Assembly (NCBI GenBank): GCA_002842935.1
Contig: PHEM01000035.1
Coordinates: 1 to 15,862, forward strand
Length of the DNA: 15,862 nucleotides
Source of the DNA: Alphaproteobacteria bacterium HGW-Alphaproteobacteria-13
GTDB lineage: Bacteria > Pseudomonadota > Alphaproteobacteria > Sphingomonadales > Sphingomonadaceae
Direction: 5' to 3'
A program made the translations under genes and the position numbers. Within the stretch, counting starts at the first letter, position 1. Every line of letters begins with the position of its first letter. The notes beneath the pieces are model-generated. The model saw only the letters and a list, made by a program, of their open reading frames with translations, was not told the DNA's origin and did no database searches. Below, piece by piece: positions 1 to 7,096 of this stretch.

Positions 1-1257
1 GAGCAGATGCTTCTCCTCGGTCTTGGCGCGCCAGTAATAGACGCCGCTGACCAGTCCCAGCAGGACGACGTTCCGCGCCGCCTCGACCCAGCCCCCCGCC
101 GTGACGAGGAACGGCAGCGAGCCGAGCCACCAGGTCAGATTCTTCGAGATATAGGCGGGATGGCGCGTGAAGGCATAAGGCCCGTGCGTGATGATGCCGC
201 GGTGCGTGAGGTTGGAGAAGCGGATGCCGAACGCCATCGTCGCCCAGCTGTAGACCGCCGTCAGCGCCGCGAGCAGGACGCCCCACAGGATCAGCAGCCC
301 GTCATGCCCCTCCAGCCAATAGCCCCAGTCCGCGCCGTTCACCTGATAGTCGAGCGGCCCGCCGTGCATCAGCAGGAAAGGCGGATAGCAGATCAGCGCC
401 GCAACCCACGCCATGCCATAGGGGTTGGCGGTGCGGATATGGGCGTCGAGCGGCTTCAGCGTCAGGATATAGCCGACCGTCGCGATATGGACATCGACCA
501 GATAGAGAAGGTTGATCGCCCAGATGCCGGTCATATAGGGATTGGCGAGCACATCGGCGATCGGCACCGTCACCAGCGCCGAGAAATTGCCCGGCACGAT
601 CGACAGCATGAAGGCCGTGAAAAAGCCTTTCACGGTCCAGGCGCGGAAATGATGGCCGATCGCGCGGCCATCGACGGGCGTTCCCGGCGCGACCAGCCAG
701 CGGCCGAACTGATAGCAGCCGTCGCGCGGATCGGCCATGCGGCGGTCGAGCCACAGCATATAGGGCACCGACAGCAGCACCAGCCACGGCGCGACGCCTT
801 CGAGCAGCGCCATCGAAAAGGCGTAATTGCCTTCCCAATAATAGCGCAGCGCCGCATAGGCGATCGCGATCAGCCCCCATGTCGCCCACAGCCCGGCCAG
901 CTTGGTCAGGCTGATGTCGATCGTCTCGCGCCACGGGCGGCGCAGCGACCAGTCGATGCCGGTCGAGGGATTGCGGTGCACCTTGTCGATCAGCACCGAC
1001 CAGAGCACCATCGGCACGCCGCACGCCAGCACGCTGGCGATGGCCGACGCCGGCCCGCTGAGCGGTCCGCGCGTCCCCCAGTCGACACCGAGCGCCGCCG
1101 CGACGTCGGGCGCGTGGCGCGCCAGCAGCAGATAGGAGATCAGGCCGAACAGCCCGGCGAAGCCGACGCCCGCGCTGACCGCCGAACGCGGGCGGGCGCG
1201 GCGTCCGCTGCGCCCCGTGTCGAGGGCCTGCGGTTCGGATGGCGCGGAATGAGTCAT
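1..1257 (-). CDS. Multi-span membrane protein with C-terminal isoprenylcysteine-methyltransferase-like domain (3' end missing)
   Basis: The minus strand is open from an ATG at 1257 to the window edge: 419 codons without a stop, so the C-terminus lies outside. The translation (MTHSAPSEPQALDTG...) has many hydrophobic segments, for example GVGFAGLFGLISYLLLA, and aromatic-rich loops, so it is an inner-membrane protein. Near residues 345-375 it carries THGPYAFTRHPAY followed by a hydrophobic stretch, and the last visible residues are RAKTEEKHLL. A GPY..RHP.Y motif followed by R...EE..L is the signature of the ICMT/PEMT-like membrane methyltransferases, which use S-adenosylmethionine. The long N-terminal membrane part (over 300 residues) is much larger than a minimal ICMT domain. 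Substrate unknown. The start is the first Met of the open frame; no strong ribosome binding site is seen. It is divergent from the M23 gene. Confidence 0.8.
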   Translation of the reverse strand, partial: MTHSAPSEPQALDTGRSGRRARPRSAVSAGVGFAGLFGLISYLLLARHAPDVAAALGVDWGTRGPLSGPASAIASVLACGVPMVLWSVLIDKVHRNPSTGIDWSLRRPWRETIDISLTKLAGLWATWGLIAIAYAALRYYWEGNYAFSMALLEGVAPWLVLLSVPYMLWLDRRMADPRDGCYQFGRWLVAPGTPVDGRAIGHHFRAWTVKGFFTAFMLSIVPGNFSALVTVPIADVLANPYMTGIWAINLLYLVDVHIATVGYILTLKPLDAHIRTANPYGMAWVAALICYPPFLLMHGGPLDYQVNGADWGYWLEGHDGLLILWGVLLAALTAVYSWATMAFGIRFSNLTHRGIITHGPYAFTRHPAYISKNLTWWLGSLPFLVTAGGWVEAARNVVLLGLVSGVYYWRAKTEEKHLL

Positions 1258-1495
1258 GCTGTTCACACCGTCGCCCTAACCGGAAATGGTAAGCAAGCCG
1301 TCAATGATTGCGACGATTCGCCGAGGTCCCTTTCCCGCCGATGGCGGCCTTTTCCGCCCTTCGCACCATTCACCGCGTCCTGGTTTCGATTCGGCGCGAG
1401 TCGCGGGCCAAAGATTCGCCTACAGGCACCACCCCTGATATGGGGCCGCCAAGTTCGGGGCGGAGGGCCGCGGAACAACAAGACGGGGTCGTGGC
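1258..1495. other. Divergent intergenic spacer, 238 bp
   Basis: This spacer separates the divergent methyltransferase-like gene and the M23 peptidase gene, so promoters for both should lie here. I see no convincing -35/-10 pair. A short hairpin (CCGCC, GAT, GGCGG, then CCTTTT) lies at 1335-1353. With a 5-bp stem it is too weak to call a terminator. No coding sequence or RNA gene was recognised. Confidence 0.4.
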
Positions 1496-2707
1496 TTGTC
1501 TTCGCAATCGACGGGTCTGCGCCATTGGCGCCAGCGCTTTTCCGCGCTGTTTCAGGACCATGAAATCTATATTCGCACGCATGGACACGTCCGTTTCCTG
1601 CGCATCAGCGCCGTCTGGCAAAAGCGCGTCGCGCTGCTCGCGGGGCTGGTGGCGCTGCTCTGGGCCGGGGTGACGCTGGCGATTCTCGCGAATCAGCTGC
1701 TGACCTCGAGCGAGCGGGCGCAGGTCGCCGCGCAGAAGCAGGCCGCCGCCGCCGCGGAGGCGCGCATCGCCCAATATCGCGACCGCGTCGGCGAGATCGC
1801 CGCCGACCTCGACGAACGCCAGGCGCAGCTGGAGGAATGGCAGAAAGTCTATTTCGGCGCCGAACCCGCCGCGGACGAAAGCACGAAGGATGGCGCGCAA
1901 GAGGGCGCCGCCGCCGCCCCGATCAAGACCGGCGCGATCGATCCCCGTCTGCCGCCCGAAGCGCGGATGCTCGCGCGCCTCGAGACGCGGCAGGAGGCGC
2001 TGTCGGCGCGCCTGCTCGCGGCCGTCAACGAACGCGCCGCCAATGCCGAGGCCGCCGTCGCCAAGCTGGGTCTCGACCCGCGCGCGATCGTCCGCAGCGC
2101 GGCAAGCGGCCGGGGCGGTCCCTTCATCCCCTATCGCGCGGGGATGGGGCGCAGCGGCATGGGCAAGGCAAAGGCGCTGGGCGCTTCCTTCGCCGCGCTC
2201 GAAGGTGCGCTGTTCCGCATGGAGGTGCTGGAACGCACGCTGGTCGCCGTGCCGTCGGGCCGTCCGGCCGATGTGCTGATGCAATCGTCGGGCTTCGGCT
2301 ATCGCCGCGATCCGTTCACGGGCGCGGGCGCGATGCATAGCGGCATCGACTTTCGCGGGCCGGTCGGCACGCCGATCCTAGCCGCCGCGCCGGGCCGGGT
2401 CAGCTTCGTCGGCGTCAAGTCGGGCTATGGCAATGTCGTCGAGGTCGATCACGGCCAGGGCATCATGACGCGATACGCCCACTTGTCGGGCTTCACCGCC
2501 AGGGTCGGCGCCGATGTCGCGGCGGGCGAACAGATCGCCAAAATGGGTTCGACCGGCCGCTCGACCGGCAGCCACCTGCATTTCGAAGTCCATCTGAACG
2601 GCGCCGCGGTCAACCCGCGCCGCTTCCTGGAGGCCAAAGCCGATGTTCTTGAAGTCAAAGCCGACGCCCGGCAGCGAGTCGGCGCCATCGCCGCGAGCGC
2701 CGACTAA
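1496..2707 (+). CDS. M23-family peptidoglycan endopeptidase, membrane-anchored (LmdC-like)
   Basis: A 403-residue protein. Residues 1-45 form a basic cytoplasmic tail (DHEIYIRTHGHVRFLRIS), 46-68 a single membrane span, and roughly 75-120 an Ala/Glu/Gln-rich probable coiled coil. The C-terminal M23 (LytM/peptidase_M23) domain covers about 270-378. The zinc ligands of the family are present: H281 and D285 in HSGID, and H362 in SHLHFE; H329 (YAHLS) and H360 fit the catalytic histidines. All expected residues are there, so it should be active, cutting peptidoglycan cross-links in the periplasm. The start is a TTG; no ATG or GTG occurs in frame before the membrane span, and GGGG lies upstream at a usable distance. 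Its 3' end overlaps the bactofilin gene by 65 bp. This matches the bactofilin-LmdC pairing known in stalked alphaproteobacteria, where the cytoplasmic tail contacts the bactofilin polymer; that contact is inferred here. Confidence 0.9.
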   Translation: MSSQSTGLRHWRQRFSALFQDHEIYIRTHGHVRFLRISAVWQKRVALLAGLVALLWAGVTLAILANQLLTSSERAQVAAQKQAAAAAEARIAQYRDRVGEIAADLDERQAQLEEWQKVYFGAEPAADESTKDGAQEGAAAAPIKTGAIDPRLPPEARMLARLETRQEALSARLLAAVNERAANAEAAVAKLGLDPRAIVRSAASGRGGPFIPYRAGMGRSGMGKAKALGASFAALEGALFRMEVLERTLVAVPSGRPADVLMQSSGFGYRRDPFTGAGAMHSGIDFRGPVGTPILAAAPGRVSFVGVKSGYGNVVEVDHGQGIMTRYAHLSGFTARVGADVAAGEQIAKMGSTGRSTGSHLHFEVHLNGAAVNPRRFLEAKADVLEVKADARQRVGAIAASAD

Positions 2708-3104
2708 GATGGCGACGGGCGCGCATCATACGACCTTCTCGATCCTGGGTTCGGATGTCGTCGTCACCGGCAATGTCGCGGCCAGCGTCGATCTGCATGT
2801 CGACGGCAAGATCGAAGGCGACCTGAAATGCGCCAATCTGGTCCAGGGCGAGGCGAGCGAGATCAAGGGCGCCGTGATCGCGGAAACGGCGAAGCTGGCG
2901 GGGCTGGTCGACGGGTCGATCGAGGCCAAGACGCTGATCGTCCACGCCAGCGCGCGGATCACGGGCGACGTGATCTATGAGAATATCACCATCGAGAATG
3001 GCGGACAGGTCGACGGCAAGCTGAGCCACCGCCGCGCCGGGGCAGTCAAGGGTCCGCCGCCGCTGGAGGTGGTGGAGAACAGGACGGCGTCGCTGGGGAG
3101 CTGA
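2643..3104 (+). CDS. Bactofilin (polymer-forming cytoskeletal protein)
   Basis: A 153-residue protein. The core from about residue 30 to 130 shows the short repeating turns of the bactofilin beta-helix (VTGNVAASVDLHVDGKIEGDL, then EIKGAVIAE, AKLAGLVDGSIEA, ARITGDVIYENITIENGGQVDGKL), flanked by proline-rich, disordered-looking tails. Bactofilins polymerise without nucleotide into membrane-associated filaments that place cell-wall enzymes. The ATG at 2643 is preferred because GGAGG lies 9 bp upstream and the resulting N-terminus (MFLKSKPTPG) resembles that of relatives. It overlaps the M23 gene in another frame. A second ATG at 2709, just after the M23 stop, would give a 131-residue product but has a poor ribosome binding site. 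Overlap with the peptidase gene implies translational coupling. The stop is 1 bp from the stop of the convergent SpoIIAA-like gene. Confidence 0.92.
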   Translation: MFLKSKPTPGSESAPSPRAPTKMATGAHHTTFSILGSDVVVTGNVAASVDLHVDGKIEGDLKCANLVQGEASEIKGAVIAETAKLAGLVDGSIEAKTLIVHASARITGDVIYENITIENGGQVDGKLSHRRAGAVKGPPPLEVVENRTASLGS

Positions 3105-3105
3105 T

Positions 3106-3477
3106 TCAGGATTTTCCCGTCACCCACGCAAAGGCCTCGTCGCGCCCTTCGGGTTCGAAGACGCGATAGCTGATGTGCGGCAGCAGCGCGCTTTCGATCT
3201 TCGTCGCCGCGCGAATCCAGCCCTGGTCGGCGACCACGGCGACGCGGCCGAAACGGTCGAGCTTGCCGAGCAGTGGCAGCGCCCGCATCGCATAGGAACC
3301 GAGACCCGCCACCTCGATCCCGTCGATCGAACGGGTTTCGACGAAGACATGCACCTTGTCGTGCCGCGCCATGGCGCCGTCGAGCCGGTCCATGATCGTG
3401 TCGAGTTCGGCGCCACTGATCTTGTCGGTAACGCACACGGCGATCACGTCGTCGGCGCTGTCGATAATGTCGAGCAT
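3106..3477 (-). CDS. SpoIIAA-like STAS-domain protein
   Basis: A 123-residue protein beginning MLDIIDSADDVIAVCVTDKISG. The pattern (hydrophobic strand, then KISGAELD, KVHVFVETRSIDG, FGRVAVVADQGWIRAATKIES, YRVFEPEGRDEAFAWV) is that of the SpoIIAA-like (DUF3478) family, which has a STAS-type alpha/beta fold. It lacks a clear DSxG phospho-serine motif, so an anti-anti-sigma role is not indicated; molecular function is unknown. The start at 3477 has GGGAGA about 7 bp upstream. Longer in-frame extensions to 3672 are Arg/Ser-rich and run into the divergent gene, so I reject them. It is a single gene, convergent with the bactofilin gene and divergent from the gene at 3553 across a 75-bp spacer. Confidence 0.85.
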   Translation of the reverse strand: MLDIIDSADDVIAVCVTDKISGAELDTIMDRLDGAMARHDKVHVFVETRSIDGIEVAGLGSYAMRALPLLGKLDRFGRVAVVADQGWIRAATKIESALLPHISYRVFEPEGRDEAFAWVTGKS

Positions 3478-3552
3478 GGTGCATCTCCCGTGCGGCCGAA
3501 AAGGTGAAAGGCGATCGTTGCCACAGCTGGGCGTTCGTGTCACCGTCGATCT

Positions 3553-4119
3553 ATGCCGGACCCTGAAGAGACCGCCGAGCGACGCAGACGAGGCAGAGGT
3601 TGCGGCTGCCTGCTTTTGCTGGCGTTGGTGCCGTTGCTTCTGGTCAAGGCTTGCCGATGGGCCGACGCGCATCCGTCGGATCGCGAAATGCTTGCGGAAT
3701 TCCAGGACAACCGTGCCATTTTTTCCGACCTCCTAAAGATGATCGGAGACGAGAAGCGCGTGACACGGATCGGAGACAATTTCATCTGGATCGACGGCAT
3801 GACAAGCGTGTCGGGGACAGATCGACCACGCTATCTCCCCGACGATAGACTGAAGCGTTATCGCGCGCTTTTCAAAGCACTCAAGCTGGAGAGCGGGGTC
3901 ATCCGCCATGATGACGGAAGTGTCGGGTTCATCCGTAGCAGCAGCGGAATTGTCACTAGTGGGTCCAGCAAGGAATTCATCTGGTCCAAACATATAGGTG
4001 ACGCAGTTATGCCGCCATCCGACAAGCGCACTCTCGAGGATGCCTGCATTCCCAAAACTGGATGCCGCTCGATACGGCGCATCGCGCCCGAATGGTATAT
4101 CGCTTTCGACAGCAATTGA
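3553..4119 (+). CDS. Hypothetical membrane-anchored protein
   Basis: A 188-residue protein I do not recognise. It has a charged N-terminus (ERRRRGRG), one hydrophobic span at about residues 17-33 (CGCLLLLALVPLLLVKA), and a C-terminal domain that by the positive-inside rule should lie in the periplasm. The domain starts with an acidic/hydrophobic helix (REMLAEFQDNRAIFSDLLKMI) and ends TLEDACIPKTGCRSIRRIAPEWYIAFD, where C165 and C171 could form a disulfide. The VKAC at 31-34 is a poor lipobox because Lys is at -2. Base composition is visibly lower in GC than its neighbours (for example 3700-3800 and 3880-4110), with more A/T at third positions, suggesting more recent acquisition or weak selection. 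No good ribosome binding site precedes the ATG. It converges on comM with 27 bp between the stops. Confidence 0.7.
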   Translation: MPDPEETAERRRRGRGCGCLLLLALVPLLLVKACRWADAHPSDREMLAEFQDNRAIFSDLLKMIGDEKRVTRIGDNFIWIDGMTSVSGTDRPRYLPDDRLKRYRALFKALKLESGVIRHDDGSVGFIRSSSGIVTSGSSKEFIWSKHIGDAVMPPSDKRTLEDACIPKTGCRSIRRIAPEWYIAFDSN

Positions 4120-4146
4120 GATTCGCGATTGCAACCTTGGCCACCG

Positions 4147-5655
4147 TCAATTCCGCGGTGCCTGCCGCCGATAGCTGAGCGCCTCGGCGATGTGGATGCG
4201 GCCGACCTCCTGTACACCTGCCAGATCGGCGATGGTGCGCGCGACGCGCAATATCCGCGTATAGCCGCGCGCGGACAGGCGCATCGCCTCCGCCGCCTGC
4301 GCCAGCAATTGCCGTCCCGCTTCGTCGGGCGTCGCGACCGCTTCCAGCAGCGCGCCGTCGATCTCCGCATTGGTGCGCGCCTTGTGCCCCGCATAGCGCG
4401 CGGTCTGGATGGCGCGCGCCGCCGCGACGCGCGCCGCGACTTCGGCGCTGCCTTCGGCGGGCGGGGGCAGGATCAGGTCGGCGGCGCTGACGGCCTGCAC
4501 CTCGACATGCAGGTCGATGCGGTCGAGCAGCGGTCCCGACAGTTTCGCCTGATAATCGGCGGCGCAGCGCGGCGCGCGGCTGCACGCGAGCGCGGGGTCG
4601 CCAAGATGGCCGCAGCGGCACGGGTTCATCGCCGCGACCAGCTGAAAACGCGCCGGGAAAGTGACATGGGCATTGGCGCGCGCGACGCTGATTTCGCCGG
4701 TCTCCAGCGGCTGGCGCAGGCTGTCGAGCACGGTGCGCTGGAACTCGGGCAGTTCGTCGAGGAACAGCACGCCCAGATGCGCGAGGCTGATTTCGCCCGG
4801 CCGCACGCGATGCCCGCCGCCCACGAGCGCGGGCATCGAGGCCGAATGATGCGGCGCGCGGAACGGCCGCGCGCGCACCAGCCGCCCGCCCTCCATCTGC
4901 CCCGCGACCGAGGCGATCATCGACACTTCCAGCGCTTCGGCGGGCGTGAGTTCCGGCAGGATGCCGGGCAGGCACGCCGCCATCAGCGACTTGCCCGCGC
5001 CGGGCGGACCCGACATCAGCAGATTATGCCCGCCCGCCGCCGCGATTTCGAGCGCGCGCTTGGCGACCTCCTGCCCCTTCACTTGCGCAAGATCGGCGGC
5101 GCGGACCGGCTCCGCCGCCGCGCCCGGAACCGGCGCAGGCAGCAGCGCACTGCCCCGGAAATGACCGAGCAGCGACAGGAGATCGGGCGCGGCGAGAACC
5201 TCGACATTGCCGGCCCATGCCGCCTCCGGTCCCTGCGCGACGGGGCAGACCAGCCCGCGCTCGACGCTGCCCGCGTAGAGCGCGGCGAGCAGCACGCCCG
5301 GCGACGGCGCGATGCGGCCGTCGAGTCCCAGTTCGCCGACGACGACATAGGAAGCGAGCGTTTCCGCGTCGATCACGCCCATCGCGCCCAGCAGCGCGAG
5401 CGCGATCGGCAGATCATAGTGCGACCCTTCCTTGGGCAGGTCGGCGGGCGACAGGTTGACCGTGATCCGCTTGGGCGGCAGCGCGAGACCGATCGCCGAC
5501 AGCGCCGCGCGCACGCGTTCGCGGCTTTCGCCCACGGCCTTGTCGGGCAGGCCGACGACCGCGAAGGCGGGCACCCCGGCCGCGACCTGGCACTGGACCT
5601 CCACGCCCCGCGCCTCCAGCCCCAGATAGGCGACAGTGGAAACGATCGCGACCAT
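4147..5655 (-). CDS. comM: ComM/YifB-family AAA+ ATPase (Mg-chelatase-like)
   Basis: A 502-residue protein, normal length for the family. The N-terminal ChlI/Lon-like fold (about 20-140) contains VVGLPDKAVGESRERVRAA and INLSP-like VNLSPADLPKEG. The Mg-chelatase AAA+ domain (about 190-395) has Walker A GPPGAGKS at 216-223, Walker B VLFLDE at 296-301, a sensor AAMNPC near 341-346, and LSGPLLDRID with the arginine at 379. Four cysteines at 346, 348, 358 and 364 form the family's Cys cluster. The C-terminal helical domain covers about 405-500. ComM is a ring helicase that promotes branch migration during integration of incoming DNA in natural transformation; many non-competent bacteria keep it. 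The start (MVAIVSTVAYLGLEARGVEVQ) is the canonical family N-terminus, with AGGGGG 5 bp upstream. An in-frame extension to 5937 runs through the inverted repeat and is rejected. Confidence 0.95.
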   Translation of the reverse strand: MVAIVSTVAYLGLEARGVEVQCQVAAGVPAFAVVGLPDKAVGESRERVRAALSAIGLALPPKRITVNLSPADLPKEGSHYDLPIALALLGAMGVIDAETLASYVVVGELGLDGRIAPSPGVLLAALYAGSVERGLVCPVAQGPEAAWAGNVEVLAAPDLLSLLGHFRGSALLPAPVPGAAAEPVRAADLAQVKGQEVAKRALEIAAAGGHNLLMSGPPGAGKSLMAACLPGILPELTPAEALEVSMIASVAGQMEGGRLVRARPFRAPHHSASMPALVGGGHRVRPGEISLAHLGVLFLDELPEFQRTVLDSLRQPLETGEISVARANAHVTFPARFQLVAAMNPCRCGHLGDPALACSRAPRCAADYQAKLSGPLLDRIDLHVEVQAVSAADLILPPPAEGSAEVAARVAAARAIQTARYAGHKARTNAEIDGALLEAVATPDEAGRQLLAQAAEAMRLSARGYTRILRVARTIADLAGVQEVGRIHIAEALSYRRQAPRN

Positions 5656-5763
5656 TGAACCCCCTGAACGCGGGCGATGTGCCTGCTTTGTTCCTTGGCC
5701 CTTCATAGGGGAGACAGCGCGGATGGAAAGGACATTTCGTGCAGAGAAGGTAGAGACTTTTGT

Positions 5764-5911
5764 TTCACGCGAAGACGCGAAGGCGCGAAGAAGAAGGCGT
5801 CGGGCCGTCAGGTCCCTTTTTCTTACGACGGCGCGGCTGGCTGCACCGCCCCGAGGAAAAGCCGCTTCGCGGCAAGAACATCTTCTTCGCGCCTTCGCGT
5901 CTTCGCGTGAA
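5764..5911. repeat. 148-bp element with 31-bp perfect inverted terminal arms
   Basis: The left arm (5764-5794, beginning TTCACGCGAAGACGCGAAGG) and right arm (5881-5911) are exact reverse complements over 31 bp. The arms are built from a degenerate GCGAAGRC unit. The 86-bp interior holds a small hairpin GCCGC-TTC-GCGGC at 5861-5873. I recall similar CGCGAAGRCGCGAAGG inverted repeats scattered between genes in sphingomonads, so it is probably a member of a dispersed palindromic family. Roles could include a bidirectional transcription block between comM and tetR. No transposase is present. Confidence 0.85.
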
Positions 5912-5949
5912 CCTTTCTGTCCCTCCATCGCAGGCAAAATCTACCAGAT

Positions 5950-5978
5950 TTGACAGCATACCAACTAGTTGGTATAAG
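5950..5978 (+). promoter_or_regulatory. Near-consensus sigma70 promoter of the tetR cassette
   Basis: The -35 box is TTGACA (5950-5955), the spacer exactly 17 bp, and the -10 box TATAAG (5973-5978). This is the best promoter in the window. A start site 7 bp downstream falls at or next to the A of the ATG at 5985, leaving no 5' leader. Confidence 0.85.
5958..5975. promoter_or_regulatory. 18-bp perfect palindromic operator, probable TetR autoregulation site
   Basis: ATACCAACTAGTTGGTAT is a perfect palindrome filling the spacer between the -35 and -10 boxes and overlapping the first half of the -10. TetR-family dimers commonly bind palindromes of this length placed this way, so binding should exclude RNA polymerase. 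The site is directly upstream of the tetR gene, so negative autoregulation is inferred. I saw no second copy elsewhere in the window. Confidence 0.8.
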
Positions 5979-5984
5979 TTCTGT

Positions 5985-6617
5985 ATGGACGCAACTCAGC
6001 CCCCCGAACCACCCCGCAGGACCCCCCGTGGAAGCGCGCGGGAAAAGTTGATTGCGGCGGCGCATCAGGAAGTCCGGCGATACGGCTATACCGCGACCAC
6101 GGTCGATCAGATCTGCGCGGCGGCGGGCGTGACCAAGGGCGCCTTTTTCCATCATTTCGAATCGAAGGAGGCGCTGGCGGTCGCGGCGGCGCAGGCGTGG
6201 ACCGAACGCGCGCGGCCGATGTTCGAGATGCCGCCCTATACCAGGCTGGAGGACCCGCTCGACCGGCTGCTCGGCCATCTCGATTTCCGCTTTTCCATGC
6301 TGCACGGTCCGGTCGACGGCTTTACCTGCTTCATCGGCACGATGGTGCAGGACGCCTATGCGACCAGCGAGCCGATCCGCCTCGCCTGCGAAGCGAGCAT
6401 CGCCGCCTATTGCGACGCACTGCTGCCCGACATCGAAGCGGCGATGGAACGATATGGCGCGCCCGGCGGCATGACTGCGATGGACCTCGCCCGGCATGTC
6501 CAGTCGGTGCTGCAAGGCGGCTTCGTTCTGGCGAAAACAACGAACGATCCGGCGATTGCGCGGGAAAGCGTCGCGCATCTGACGCGTTACGTCCGAATGA
6601 TCTTCGGCAGAGAATGA
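5985..6617 (+). CDS. TetR/AcrR-family transcriptional regulator
   Basis: A 210-residue protein. The N-terminal TetR DNA-binding domain (about 18-64) reads AREKLIAAAHQEVRRYGYTATTVDQICAAAGVTKGAFFHHFESKEAL, with the helix-turn-helix at about 38-58 and the diagnostic TKGAFFHHF.SKE signature. The remaining residues form an all-helical ligand-binding and dimerisation domain (TFCFIGTMVQDAY-like CFIGTMVQDAY, HVQSVLQGGFVLAKTTNDP). The ATG at 5985 is chosen because it gives the normal distance to the HTH and lies just after the promoter. There is no Shine-Dalgarno before it, which fits a leaderless transcript. The longer frame from 5760 reads the inverted repeat and is rejected. The gene ends 14 bp before the SRPBCC gene and probably heads its operon. 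Likely a repressor released by a small electrophile or hydrophobic ligand; ligand unknown. Confidence 0.93.
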   Translation: MDATQPPEPPRRTPRGSAREKLIAAAHQEVRRYGYTATTVDQICAAAGVTKGAFFHHFESKEALAVAAAQAWTERARPMFEMPPYTRLEDPLDRLLGHLDFRFSMLHGPVDGFTCFIGTMVQDAYATSEPIRLACEASIAAYCDALLPDIEAAMERYGAPGGMTAMDLARHVQSVLQGGFVLAKTTNDPAIARESVAHLTRYVRMIFGRE

Positions 6618-6631
6618 AAGAGAGGAAGGCC

Positions 6632-7075
6632 ATGCCCGGAACCGTAAAACTGCATCGCGTCCTGCCTGTGTCTCCCGACAAGGTCTTTCGCGCCTTCACC
6701 GATGCCGCCGCGATGGCACAGTGGCTGCCGCCCTATGGCTTCACCGCGACCGTGCATGAACTCGATGCGCGCGAAGGCGGCAGGCATCGCGCGTCCTTCA
6801 CCAACTTCACCACCGGCAACAGCCACAGCTTCGGCGGCGAATATCTGGAATTTTCGCCCGGCAAGCGGCTGCGCTACACGGACCGGTTCGACGACCCCGA
6901 TCTGCCCGGCGAAATGATCGTGACGGTCGAGTTCGAGGCCGTGCCGATGGGCACCGAGCTTCGTATCGAGCAAGCGGGCATTCCCGACATGATCCCCGTG
7001 TCCGCCTGTTATCTGGGCTGGCAGGAATCACTCGACAAGCTGTCGAAGCTTGTGACTCCCGAAATCCCCGATTGA
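6632..7075 (+). CDS. SRPBCC/AHSA1-family protein
   Basis: A 147-residue protein covering a single SRPBCC (START-like) domain of the AHSA1 type. It shows the family opening LHRVLPVSPDKVFRAFTDAAAMAQWLPP, the middle FGGEYLEFSPGKRLRYTDRF, and the closing helix GWQESLDKLSKLV. These domains form a helix-grip fold with a deep hydrophobic pocket that binds small lipidic or aromatic ligands. The eukaryotic AHSA1 C-terminal domain gives the 'activator of Hsp90' name, but no chaperone role should be read from it. The ribosome binding site AGAGGAAGG is about 5 bp from the ATG. Position directly after tetR suggests it is regulated by it. Cytoplasmic; no signal peptide. Confidence 0.9.
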   Translation: MPGTVKLHRVLPVSPDKVFRAFTDAAAMAQWLPPYGFTATVHELDAREGGRHRASFTNFTTGNSHSFGGEYLEFSPGKRLRYTDRFDDPDLPGEMIVTVEFEAVPMGTELRIEQAGIPDMIPVSACYLGWQESLDKLSKLVTPEIPD

Positions 7076-7096
7076 CGCAAACAAAAGGAACGTCCC

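Larger units (their letters stand above)
5656..5984. other. Divergent spacer between comM and tetR, 329 bp
   Basis: This spacer carries no gene. It holds, from left to right, the 5' leader of comM (minus strand), a large inverted repeat at 5764-5911, and the tetR promoter-operator at 5950-5978. Open frames through it on both strands arise from the repeat and are not conserved coding sequence by appearance. Confidence 0.7.

Noticed and set aside
302..1024. 240-residue minus-strand open frame
   Set aside because: Wrong frame of the membrane protein; Arg/Ala-rich with no recognisable pattern, while the adjacent frame is open for 419 codons.
1335..1353. Terminator hairpin in the divergent spacer
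   Set aside because: Only a 5-bp stem, and no gene on the plus strand ends before it.
7..1563. 518-residue open frame on the plus strand
   Set aside because: Arg/Asp/Gln-rich antisense shadow with no domain; the minus strand here encodes a coherent membrane methyltransferase-like protein.
3643..3654. Lipoprotein signal (VKAC) in the hypothetical protein
   Set aside because: Lys at -2 does not fit a lipobox; a simple membrane anchor is more likely.
4129..5658. 509-residue plus-strand open frame
   Set aside because: Antisense shadow of comM, caused by high third-position GC; no family features.
5656..5937. N-terminal extension of ComM
   Set aside because: MVAIVSTVAYLG is the standard ComM start with a good ribosome binding site; the upstream frame is repeat sequence.
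5760..5984. N-terminal extension of the TetR protein
   Set aside because: The extension is translated from the inverted repeat and crosses the promoter; the HTH is at the normal distance from the ATG at 5985.
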